41,629 nucleotides of DNA from an uncultured Woeseiaceae bacterium (GTDB lineage Bacteria; Pseudomonadota; Gammaproteobacteria; Steroidobacterales; Woeseiaceae), in NCBI GenBank assembly GCA_945788625.1, contig CALZMQ010000042.1, forward strand, positions 1 to 41,629. The letters run 5' to 3'. Positions 8,479-16,600 of this stretch are shown here, in pieces; position 1 is the stretch's first letter, and each line of letters begins with the position of its first letter. The translations under genes were made by a program, and so were the position numbers. Below the pieces are notes generated by a model, which ran no database searches, had not been told where the DNA came from, and saw only the letters and a list, made by a program, of their open reading frames with translations.

Positions 8479-9120
8479 GTGACAGCAAAGAACTCAGCGT
8501 CGACAGTCGAATCGCGGCCAGACAAGCCGGGCAAGAGCCGCACTGCGTTGGCCGATGCCCTGTTCACATCGACGCAACAAAAAGTCCTCGGACTCCTTTT
8601 CGGCCAGCCTGATCGAAGTTTTTTCGTTACCCAGGCCATGGAACTCGCAAAGTCGGGGCGCGGGGCTGTGCAAAGGGAGTTGCAGCGACTCGAGCGCGCC
8701 GGTCTTGTGTCCGTTCAGATGCACGGTAACCAGAAGCACTACCAGGCGAATCATAACTCGCCACTGTTCGACGAGATCTGCAGTATTGTGCGAAAGACCG
8801 TGGGTCTCGAGGAACCACTCAAAGCGGCAGTAGAATCGCTACCCGGAAAAATACACCTCGCGTTGATATACGGTTCCATCGCGAAACGAACGGACACATC
8901 TGCGAGTGACATTGACCTCCTGATCGTGGCCGACGAGCTGACGCTTGAAGACGTCTATGCGGCACTGTCTCCTGCCGAGGAGTTGCTGGGCCGGAAGGTC
9001 AATCCCACCTTGTATACAAGCATGGAATTCAAGGAACGCCGTGCCAGCGACAACTCATTTCTGAAGCGCGCATTGGGCGGGCCCGTGATCATCTTGTTTG
9101 GATCGATCGATGGCGAATGA
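8479..9120 (+). CDS. Winged-helix DNA-binding / MNT nucleotidyltransferase protein
   Basis: 213 residues from a GTG at 8479; the frame is open further upstream, but that part overlaps the previous gene and the promoter. Residues about 27-90 form a winged helix (TSTQQKVLGLLF, then GAVQRELQRLERAGLVSV). Residues about 120-213 form a minimal nucleotidyltransferase with GS at 132-133 and SDIDLLIV at 143-150, the catalytic acid pair. Such fusions usually precede a HEPN-domain gene, and MNT/HEPN pairs are known toxin-antitoxin modules in which MNT modifies HEPN. The HEPN partner here is a 33-residue stump, so the protein may now act mainly as an autoregulator. The predicted leader is only about 12 nt. 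Confidence 0.82.
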   Translation: MTAKNSASTVESRPDKPGKSRTALADALFTSTQQKVLGLLFGQPDRSFFVTQAMELAKSGRGAVQRELQRLERAGLVSVQMHGNQKHYQANHNSPLFDEICSIVRKTVGLEEPLKAAVESLPGKIHLALIYGSIAKRTDTSASDIDLLIVADELTLEDVYAALSPAEELLGRKVNPTLYTSMEFKERRASDNSFLKRALGGPVIILFGSIDGE

Positions 9121-9211
9121 CAAGCTCGAAAACCTCGTCAGGATTCGCCAACTCAAAGCACTGATCAGAGTTGCCGACATGATAGCGAGCAAGCTAGACG
9201 ACCGGAACTAA
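9110..9211 (+). pseudogene. Truncated HEPN-partner gene, 33 codons
   Basis: The ATG at 9110 overlaps the end of the MNT gene by 11 bases, the usual position of a HEPN partner. It begins MANDKLENLVRIRQLK, like the starts of HEPN partners of wHTH-MNT proteins (LDNLVxIGxLKxE...). The frame ends after 33 residues (...VADMIASKLDDRN) without any RX4-6H motif. The TAA at 9209-9211 overlaps the next ATG (TAATG). Either an internal deletion removed the HEPN core, or this is a short leader-type peptide. The deletion reading fits context better. Confidence 0.5.
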
Positions 9212-9822
9212 TGGGCCACGAACTGCTGGTTAGCATTCTCGTGCCGTTATGGCTCAAAGTCGCATGGACCGCGATGGTGCTCGTCATTGTGCTGATTTAC
9301 TGGCGGCATCGCGGCCCGGCCAATTTTCTCTGGTTTTCCGACATCGCGTTTCTCGCGCTCGTGCCGGGCCTGTGGCTGGAAAGCTCGTTCATCGTCAGCC
9401 TTGTCGCATGCATGGTGCTTCTTCCAGAGACATTGTGGAGCGTGAGTTTCTTCGGCCGCCTGTTGCACCTGCCGCGGGTGACCCGCCTCGCTGACTACAT
9501 GTGGGACAAACAGCGCCCGCTATGGCTGCGCGCGGTGTCGCTGTTCCACGTACCGTTGCTTGCGGTGCTCATCTGGGGCCCGTGGCGGCTGGGTTACGAC
9601 CCCGGCGTTTACCCATGGGCGGTGCTGATCGCATGGATCGTGTTGGTGCTGACGCGCCTGCTGACAAAACCAGAGCGGAACATCAACCACGTCTACCGGT
9701 TTCCGTTCACTGCTGGCGCCAATCTCACGCCGCTGCAACACATGCTGGTGCTGATGATCGTAGGGCCCCTGGTCCTGCAGCTGCCGGGGCACCTGCTGCT
9801 GTGGTGGCTGTTCGGCTCCTAG
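9211..9822 (+). CDS. Polytopic membrane protein of unknown function
   Basis: A 203-residue, very hydrophobic protein with about six predicted membrane segments (roughly 8-28, 38-58, 60-80, 107-125, 132-152, 172-197) and short charged loops such as LADYMWDKQRP and TKPERNINHVYRFPF. I do not recognise a family with certainty. The ATG at 9211 overlaps the preceding TAA, so translation may be coupled to the short HEPN-like frame. No strong Shine-Dalgarno is seen. Confidence 0.7.
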   Translation: MGHELLVSILVPLWLKVAWTAMVLVIVLIYWRHRGPANFLWFSDIAFLALVPGLWLESSFIVSLVACMVLLPETLWSVSFFGRLLHLPRVTRLADYMWDKQRPLWLRAVSLFHVPLLAVLIWGPWRLGYDPGVYPWAVLIAWIVLVLTRLLTKPERNINHVYRFPFTAGANLTPLQHMLVLMIVGPLVLQLPGHLLLWWLFGS

Positions 9823-9855
9823 TGACTGAGGCAACAGCTCTATGCAAAACATGCC

Positions 9856-9885
9856 TTGACAGTTATATAACTAGTCAGGCATATT
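9856..9885 (+). promoter_or_regulatory. Promoter/operator of the ArsR-SRPBCC pair
   Basis: TTGACA at 9856-9861 is followed after about 18 bp by CATATT (9880-9885). The spacer holds a perfect 12-bp palindrome, AGTTATATAACT, at 9861-9872, flanked by near-symmetric TGAC and GTCA. The position fits autorepression by the ArsR-type protein whose ATG is at 9892. Confidence 0.55.
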
Positions 9886-9891
9886 AAGTCC

Positions 9892-10200
9892 ATGGCAACG
9901 ACCTTCGACGTGCTCGCCGAACCGACCCGGCGACGGATCATCGAGGAACTCGGCAAAGGCGAGTGCCCGGTGAGCACGCTGGTAGACAGGCTGAAGATGA
10001 GCCAGCCGGCCGTGTCGAAACAGCTCCGCGTGCTGCGCGAGTCCGGGCTGGCGGTTGTGCGCAGGGAAGGGCAAAAGCGGATCTACCGGCTGGATGCCGA
10101 GCCGTTAAAGGAGCTGGACCAGTGGCTGGCGCCGTTCCGCGCCTACTGGGAGCCCCACCTCGACGCCCTGGAAGAAACCCTCGACTCGATGGAGGACTGA
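9892..10200 (+). CDS. ArsR/SmtB-fold repressor paired with an SRPBCC protein
   Basis: A 102-residue winged-helix protein: FDVLAEPTRRRIIEEL opens the fold, CPVSTLVDRLKMSQPAVSKQ is the recognition region (about 25-44), and QKRIYRLD is the wing. The ELCVCDL metal-binding motif of ArsR/SmtB sensors is absent, so metal sensing is unlikely. It belongs to the branch usually encoded next to an AHSA1/SRPBCC ligand-binding protein, as here: its TGA is one base before the ATG of the next gene. A palindromic operator lies in its own promoter. Confidence 0.88.
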   Translation: MATTFDVLAEPTRRRIIEELGKGECPVSTLVDRLKMSQPAVSKQLRVLRESGLAVVRREGQKRIYRLDAEPLKELDQWLAPFRAYWEPHLDALEETLDSMED

Positions 10201-10201
10201 G

Positions 10202-10774
10202 ATGGACACCACGCTCGAAACGAATACATGCGGCTACAACTACAGGTTGAGCCTCGAACGCCGCTTCGACCATTCCCCGGAAAAAGTCTGGCGAGCGATC
10301 ACCCAACGCGATCTGTTAACGCATTGGTTCCCCTGCGACGTCGCCGGCGACTGGGCGGTCGGTGCGAAGCTGGACTTCGTCTTTGCACCGGAGCAGGCGG
10401 CAGACATCCCCGACGAGGACCTGCACGGCGAGGTGCTGGCCGTCGACGCACCACGCCTGCTGGAATTCCGCTGGGGCACGCACAGCATGAAGTTCGAGCT
10501 CACACCCGACGGCGACGGCTGTCATTTCAGGCTGTCCGAAGGCTTCGACGACAAGAGCTGGTGTGCCCGCAATGCGGCCGGCTGGGAGATGTGCATCGAG
10601 AATCTCGACCTCGTTCTCGAGGGCGCGTCGATCGCCAAATTCGCGGCCGAGGTGTGGCGGGAGAAATTCGATCGCTTCGCAGAGAAGTTCAAGGACATCG
10701 TCGGACCGCGCGGCGGGCTCGCCGAAGACGACCCGCTGCTGAAGCTGGGACGCGAGGAAGAATCACCGCAGTAA
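10202..10774 (+). CDS. SRPBCC (AHSA1-like) domain protein
   Basis: A 190-residue START-like/SRPBCC protein with the characteristic opening LERRFDHSPEKVWRAIT and the pattern LTHWFPCD...LEFRWGTHSMKFEL. These helix-grip folds bind hydrophobic ligands or assist Hsp90; the ligand is unknown. GGAGG about 7 nt upstream overlaps the end of the ArsR gene, indicating cotranslation. The C-terminal tail DDPLLKLGREEESPQ is duplicated, almost identically, at 31400-31450, where only the 3' end of a second copy remains. Confidence 0.87.
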   Translation: MDTTLETNTCGYNYRLSLERRFDHSPEKVWRAITQRDLLTHWFPCDVAGDWAVGAKLDFVFAPEQAADIPDEDLHGEVLAVDAPRLLEFRWGTHSMKFELTPDGDGCHFRLSEGFDDKSWCARNAAGWEMCIENLDLVLEGASIAKFAAEVWREKFDRFAEKFKDIVGPRGGLAEDDPLLKLGREEESPQ

Positions 10775-10797
10775 CTATCGGGCGCCTCTTCCGGCTT

Positions 10798-10920
10798 CTC
10801 GTCCTCGGCGTGCCGTTCGACGCAAACATGAGTTTTGCCACGCCCTTCGGTTACCAGGCAAACCTGTTGATTCTGCGTACCCGCGGTTACCGCTTCGCGG
10901 ACCTTCTTAATGCTGGCGGT
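10798..10920 (+). pseudogene. 3' relic of an SLC13/DASS-type anion transporter
   Basis: In one plus-strand frame this reads LVLGVPFDANMSFATPF, then GYQANLLILRTRGYRFADLL. It matches the well-conserved C-terminal segment of SLC13-type transporters (xxANxSFxTPxGYQTNLMVYGPGGYRFxDFL). It joins directly to the tail of the SRPBCC gene in another frame and has no start. The match ends at the following gene boundary, so a decayed fragment is the only reasonable reading. Confidence 0.55.
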
Positions 10921-10932
10921 AGTGGGATCGGC

Positions 10933-11895
10933 TCAATAGAGATTGGGAATCGTCCGCGGATCAATCTGGCGGATAACCGCTGTGCCGGGATACTTTAGGT
11001 TACACACGTCATAGGATTCCCGGAGTTCGAAAACGCCGAATCGGGCCGGGCCGGCACCACGCTTAAAAACAACAGTTTTACCCTTTTCACCATCGCTCGT
11101 ATTGGTTGCAGCACCGATCCCGTGGCCCAGGGACACGCCCCAGTGACAGACGTCCTTGTTGCTTCTGCCTTGGACATCGCCACCATGAAAGTTGAATACC
11201 CACCCTCTCGGAATACTCTCGAGCTTTTCGGGCGGAACCACGACGCCTTCTCCCAGCATCTGGTTGGCGGTCCTGGCGATCAGAGACGGCCCCTCGTGTG
11301 TCAGCCACTTCATGGAAACAAAACCGGCTTTGAATAGCCAGAGTCGCACAGCGTCGTAGCATACGCACATATTCCCAAACCGGCTGGGTCCGGTACGGCT
11401 CAGGGTCCGGTAGTCAGCAGACTCCCCTTCGATCACCTTCCCACCTGCAATGTCGGCCAGGTCACCGGGCGTCGCGGTGGGAATCGTCGCGTAACAACTG
11501 ATCAACTCCTTTATCGCGCTCTCCGACTTGTTTCTGATGCTGGCCGTCGGCACATCCAGTTTCCACTCCAGGTAATAGGGCTTGTACTGCCCCCCCACGG
11601 TCGGGAAACTGCCGTCCGGATTCGGCGAATCACCGCGGATAAATTCTTCCTGGCGCGCCCAGGGTGGTTGCAAATAGAATGTCTGGCACAACATCAGAGC
11701 CCGCAACGCCTTGTGCTGGCCCCGATTCACATGCCCTTTCTTCCAGATTCCTTTTAGTGAGAGAGCACCGCCCAGCGCACCTTTATCCATGGCATTGGCC
11801 GCGACCATCTGGTCGACGTCCTGTGCCAGCACGGTATTAACCGACCGCAGATATTCATAGGTCTCGTTGTAGCGTTCGAGGTCCGTCCTGGCCAT
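10933..11895 (-). CDS. Unknown protein, possible NlpC/P60-like cysteine hydrolase
   Basis: A 320-residue protein with GGGAGAA before the ATG. No family is recognised with certainty. The second half has an NlpC/P60-like order of features: MCVCYDAVRLWLF (C177/C179, candidate nucleophile), then IPRGWVFNFHGG, comparable to the PGDLVFF strand, then CHWGVSLGHGIGAATNT (H251 and a polar third residue), comparable to HVGIYLGxG. The first 130 residues are mostly helical and unassigned. There is no signal peptide. A peptidoglycan or peptide amidase, perhaps a secreted effector, is possible. Codon use looks less GC-biased than the neighbours, which hints at transfer. Confidence 0.6.
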   Translation of the reverse strand: MARTDLERYNETYEYLRSVNTVLAQDVDQMVAANAMDKGALGGALSLKGIWKKGHVNRGQHKALRALMLCQTFYLQPPWARQEEFIRGDSPNPDGSFPTVGGQYKPYYLEWKLDVPTASIRNKSESAIKELISCYATIPTATPGDLADIAGGKVIEGESADYRTLSRTGPSRFGNMCVCYDAVRLWLFKAGFVSMKWLTHEGPSLIARTANQMLGEGVVVPPEKLESIPRGWVFNFHGGDVQGRSNKDVCHWGVSLGHGIGAATNTSDGEKGKTVVFKRGAGPARFGVFELRESYDVCNLKYPGTAVIRQIDPRTIPNLY

Positions 11896-12387
11896 TTCTT
11901 ATTCTCCCGATCAATTCGATCTTTCTTCGCCAAATTGGATTCTTATGTTCGCGACCTTCACCTGGCTACAATAACGCATCGCGATACGTATTAAGAGTCT
12001 TGCAGCGAAACCTGTTGGATATCTGCCCGTCGCCGAACGCGTGAGTGAGCTGTGCATCTTTCATGTAGGCAAAGGCACCGGTCAGGTACCATTTCTTGAC
12101 CCTGGCATTTTCTGTCGGGAGTTCTCTGTGTATGCCGTAGGCACCGTTGGAAAAGTTATACGGGTCGAGACTTTCCGAGCGCATAGGGATACTGCACGGC
12201 GTGTCTCCAGGCTGCGTGTCATTGAGTGTCTCGGGATCGCGAGTGTCTCGGTCGAGAACCGACCTTTACGCATCAGGATCGTGGCGACGTGGGCTGATAT
12301 TTTTAGTATAGACGACGCCTATCGGCCTGCATTGCGCGAGTCCCGGCGTTTCGATTCGCGTCCTCGCGGAATATTGGGGTCGCGCCG
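11896..12387. other. 492-bp stretch between the hydrolase and the cytochrome operon
   Basis: It holds the ribosome site of the hydrolase gene, the small frame at 11966-12184 with its start-less upstream extension, and about 120 bp (12269-12387) in which I see no gene and no convincing terminator for the long operon ending at 12388. Confidence 0.5.
11966..12184 (-). CDS. Small unrecognised reading frame, possibly a gene fragment
   Basis: 72 codons from an ATG at 12184, same strand and 70 bp upstream of the putative hydrolase. The protein has ordinary composition (MRSESLDPYNFSNGAYG..., KKWYLTGAFAYMKDAQLTH). The frame stays open and protein-like upstream as far as a TAA at 12268-12266 (RDPETLNDTQPGDTPCSIP) without any ATG, GTG or TTG. 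No Shine-Dalgarno precedes the ATG. It may be the 3' part of a decayed gene or a small partner of the hydrolase. The function is unknown. Confidence 0.35.
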   Translation of the reverse strand: MRSESLDPYNFSNGAYGIHRELPTENARVKKWYLTGAFAYMKDAQLTHAFGDGQISNRFRCKTLNTYRDALL

Positions 12388-13680
12388 CTATTCAGCGAGT
12401 TGGGCGAGCAGCGCTTTGAAGCGCGCCGGACTGTACCGCTCATCGTCGGTCAGTGCGTCTCCGAGCGTATCGAGTTGCGCTTTCATTGGCGCGTCTCCAA
12501 TCTCGAAGACCAGCATTTGCACGGCCATGAATGCCTGCTCGGCGCTCACGTAATCGATGTAATTCCCCTCGGCGCCGGTGGCCAGAAGTTCGCGAAGCAG
12601 CTGCGGCTCGCGTCGTGCCAGCGTTGCGGGACCGAGTTGCCGGTCCAGCGCGTCCAGCGATTCCAGCAATCGCGCCGCAGCCGTTCGGATCGAATCGACA
12701 TCCCTGCTGCCGGCCGCATGAAGTTCGGCGAGTCGTTCCTGGAAATTCGCAGCCAGCTTCGGGTCGACCAGGCGCGCCAGCGCCATGCTCATCACCAGGG
12801 CGCCATCGTTGAGATAGGGGAGCCCCGGCCCGGCATTTCCATGACGCGGCAGTGCGCGCCACCGCACGCTCTTCATCGAGCGATGGCAGGCGTGGCAATC
12901 GTATAACCCGAGTTCGGGGAACATGGCGCCGCTGTCGAAAGCGCCGTGCAACACCAGCCCCAAGCGCGCCCGGGCTTCAGCCATTATGCCCACGGCCCAC
13001 ACGTAGCTGTGGCTGTGCCTGTCCTTGCGTGCCGCATAGTCGGCGTCGACGCGATAGTGCGGTTGGCGGCCAGCGGTTCGCCACAGTTCGGTAAACGTAT
13101 CGAGTTCGAAAGACAGGCGAGGATGGCCTGCCGCCATGATGCGGTGCGTTGCGAACTTGTCCGCCGTGCCGAGATGGCACGACAGGCAGAGTTTTGCCCG
13201 CTCCGCGGGTTTTTCGGTTGGATAAAGCCCGGCTGCGAGATTAGCTGCATGATCGACCGCCGGCGTGTTGTAGTGCGTCGACAGCCAGTTCTCCGCACCA
13301 CCGTGGCATGCTTCGCAGCCGACGCCGTCGGACAGTTGAAACTTTTCACCTCGCCGGTCTGCGGAGACATTGTCCGCGTGACAGTCGAGACAGATTTTCG
13401 CCGTCGTCGCGGAGCCGATTTCAAGTCTTGCCGCGATCGCGCGCGAGGCGTCGCCAGCCAGCGTCGCATAGGCCTTCGAATGCGGATCGTCGCGCGTCCA
13501 GGTCACGTACTCGTTTTGCATCACGCCGGAGCTTTCGCGCGGCGCTGCCGATCCATGGCATTGCGATGCCGCACAGGTCGCCACGCCCATGTGGCGGTCG
13601 GCTCCCCGGTCTGGCAATTCGGCACTTGCAGTCGCGCAGACCAGCAACGCGCAACACGTCAGTCTATTCATCTTCGACAT
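12388..13680 (-). CDS. Pentaheme c-type cytochrome, cytochrome c554-like
   Basis: A 430-residue exported protein: signal peptide MNRLTCCALLVCATASA preceded by three residues. Five covalent heme sites are visible: CAASQCH (CX4CH, 36-42), CLDCH (97-101), CEACH (122-126), CLSCH (165-169) and CHACH (262-266). The blocks DPHSKAYATL and GVGCEACHGGAENW are typical of the c554-like multiheme family. The C-terminal 150 residues are helical with no heme motif. It is the last gene of the ten-gene operon. The ATG at 13680 overlaps the preceding stop by 17 bp (an ATG at 13671 is also possible) and GAGGAGG lies about 12 nt upstream. A periplasmic electron-carrier role is inferred. Confidence 0.85.
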   Translation of the reverse strand: MSKMNRLTCCALLVCATASAELPDRGADRHMGVATCAASQCHGSAAPRESSGVMQNEYVTWTRDDPHSKAYATLAGDASRAIAARLEIGSATTAKICLDCHADNVSADRRGEKFQLSDGVGCEACHGGAENWLSTHYNTPAVDHAANLAAGLYPTEKPAERAKLCLSCHLGTADKFATHRIMAAGHPRLSFELDTFTELWRTAGRQPHYRVDADYAARKDRHSHSYVWAVGIMAEARARLGLVLHGAFDSGAMFPELGLYDCHACHRSMKSVRWRALPRHGNAGPGLPYLNDGALVMSMALARLVDPKLAANFQERLAELHAAGSRDVDSIRTAAARLLESLDALDRQLGPATLARREPQLLRELLATGAEGNYIDYVSAEQAFMAVQMLVFEIGDAPMKAQLDTLGDALTDDERYSPARFKALLAQLAE

Positions 13681-16600
13681 ACCAGGGGTTTCCCTCCTCA
13701 TCGAGATACAGCCGCTGCATCTCCTCGAGTGTCAGTGGACGCGAACCCTTGCGCCCGAACACGGCGATCTGACCACCCGTCTCGTCCACGCCACGATCCC
13801 GGTCGAGCCCTTTCGAAAGCGAAAGCGCGGGAGTTTCGGTCGGGTAACGCGCGATCAGCTGCGGCCGCGGTTCGGGGCTGAAGCCGTAAAAATTCGGCTG
13901 CGATTCGGGTGACGTCAACTGCAATACGCGAATGCCGTTTACACCGTCGGCAACATAGGCGAATAACGAAGCATTGGTCGACGCAACGATGACGTCGCGC
14001 GAATCGGACAGCTCGCCGCCCGCGTCGAACATCTGCAGCAGCCTGGGGTCTTCCGCTTTCCAGGCATCGACGATAGCAAGACCGTCTTCGCCGGCGGCAA
14101 CGTAGGCATAGGTGCGGGCAACGTAGACGCGTTGCGCATTTTGCAGAGCCACGTGGCCGGCCGTCAGGCGCGGCGCCGATGGCGCCGCGACATCGATCAC
14201 GCGTAACCCTGTGGCGTCCGTGACGAAGAGGTACCTGAACTGCAGCGCCGATGCGCGCGCGTCGGCGAGTGGCACGATGGCGGCAAGTGCCGGCTCGAGC
14301 GGATCATCGAGATCGACGATAACCACGCCTCGATCGGCCGCTATGTAGGCGTAATGACCGCCCAGCGTGATATGACGCGCGCCCTGCAGCACGTTGTCCG
14401 GGTTCCACGTAACGGCGCGTTCAACGAAATTGTTGTTCAGATCGCCGTCAGCGAAGGTATTGACATCCGCGAGTATGAGGCCCTCGACGCTGTCGGTGAT
14501 GACCGCGTAGTTGTAGATCGGGTGGAACGGCTGTTCCTGGTTGGTCACGCGCATCAACTCGCCTTCGTTGTGCGGCGGATGCACGGGCTGGTTGGTCGGT
14601 AACGCGAGACAGGTAGCGTTGGTTGTTTCGAGTACCGGGTCGTGCCCCAGCTTCGAAAAAGGCGCATCGATGACGCGTTGGCTGAAGCCCTTGTTGGACA
14701 CGCTGGCTATGTCGAACACGCGCATGCCGATGCCGGCCTCGGCCGCAAACACGTACTCGCCGCGCATCTGCACGCAACCGGCGCGTTCGCCGCCATGACC
14801 GGCGGATATCGTCAGCCGGCGCTCATTGTCGACGTGTTGGCGGTAGTTGTCCGGGTAGGCATAGCGATGCAGGTAGCTGCCAATGACGGCCTGCGGTTCG
14901 TCCCATTCGGTGACCTGCGCCGCAACCACGCCTTCCTCGAGCCCGGCCCAGGCGTTGAGACCGACGAAATTGACGAAGTTTGTGCCGAGCAACAACAACT
15001 GCGCCATCCAGGCGTTATTGTCACCCTCCTTGCTCAGGTGACAATTGCTGCACGTCTTGGTCTCGGTCTTGCGCGTCGTATGCGGGAAGTGCGGATTGAG
15101 CGCCTGCGAACTGTAACCGCTGGCGGCGATCGGTGGTTGCTGTATGTAGATACGTTCGCGGTTGGCGTTCGTCGACGACAATAGTAGCGCCGACGAGGAA
15201 CGAACCGGCGCAATCTTCGAATCGTTGGCGGGTCCGCGTCGGCCGAGCATGAACATTGCGTCCCGTGCGACCTGCGGATTGTACGTGGCGTAGTTTCTTG
15301 TGGTTGCGTCGTCGTAGTGATGTCGCTCGGTCTTCCAGTTGGCCTCGATCGGCAAATGGCAACCGGCGCAGCTCGTGATCCACGACGTGTGACACGTATA
15401 GCATTCGAGCTCCTCGTCCTGGTGCGCGAGCGACGCAGCCGGCACGTCCATGCCCCAACGCTGCGATCGGACGTCATCGCTCATGAGTTTCGCGCGCGCG
15501 GCCTTGCGGTTGTAATTGTTGTGCTCGGGGTTGACGGTGTCTTTGACCAGGCTGAGTTCCCATTCGAGATCAGGGTCGAGGATCGAGCGCTGCACCAGCT
15601 TGCCGCCGATCCATTCAAAGCGGCGTTTGCCATCGGGGTTACGGTACAACAGCATGTCCGTGCCGCCCGGCGGTGTCGCGGGACCCGACGTCCTGAGGTC
15701 CGGGTAAGCCTGCGCCGTACCGTGGCAGTCCTTGCACTCGATTTCGATTGCACTCGCGACCTCGCCATACAGGTGACCGTTACCGTGGTTGTCCTGCGAG
15801 AAATGACAGTCCGCGCAATGCATGCCGACATCGACGTGAATCGACGACAGGTGCACGGCCTTGCTGAATTTTTCCGGATCGTCGTTCGCCACGATGTTGC
15901 CGTCGGCGTCGAGCAAATTGCCGCGCTGGTCGCGCTTCTGGACCGCCCGGAAATTCCAGCCGTGGCCATGGTAGTCGGCGAACTGCGTGTCGTTGAGCCG
16001 CGGATTCAGGTCAGTCACGTTGCGCAGGAAGTCGAGGTCCGCCCACTTGCCGCGCACGGCGGCGCCTTCCGGGTTGCGGTCCAGTACGTGGCGCTGCTCT
16101 TCGATACTCAGTTCCTGTTGTTTCTCCGGCCACATGAACGGCGCATCGGACTCGTAGTCCCACATCGTGTAACCGAGGTAGGAATTCAGGAACATGTTGG
16201 GCTGGTGCATGTGGCACACCATGCACTGGCTCGTCGGTATGGCCCGCGAAAACTCGTGCCGAATCGGGTGCCCCGGCTCGTTCTTCGGTACGGTTGGATC
16301 CGCGCTGGCTGACTCACCGTCACGTCCGTGTCCGGCATAGGGGCCGGAGTGTCTCGGATCGCGGTCGTTCGCGTACACGACGTGACACGACGAACATCCG
16401 GACGAGCGGTAGTCACCGGGTTGATCGTTCGTGCCAAGAAACCAGGTAAACGGGTCATTGAGCCGCGTCTTGTGAATGTTGATCAACGGCACCGCGATGC
16501 GGGCACCGGTGCCGGCCCCACGATTGGATTGCCGGATGTCCGGGCGGCCCGGCTCCTCGAGTCTCTGGATCTGGCCGAGGACATTCGGCAAGCCGGTTTC

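Noticed and set aside
12082..12273. A 63-codon minus-strand frame
   Set aside because: It overlaps the better-composed frame ending at 11966 and is Arg/Thr-rich without a ribosome site.
12388..13680. Assignment to ammonia-oxidiser cytochrome c554 with hydroxylamine metabolism
   Set aside because: Five heme motifs rather than four, and no hydroxylamine oxidoreductase or nitrification gene in the window.
15317..16312. A 331-codon plus-strand frame antisense to the decaheme gene (similar long antisense frames at 12946-13881, 21124-22272 and 26682-27620)
   Set aside because: They are mirror frames of GC-rich coding DNA: Arg/Val/His-rich, no recognisable motifs, no ribosome sites, while the opposite strand carries clear heme or FecR motifs.
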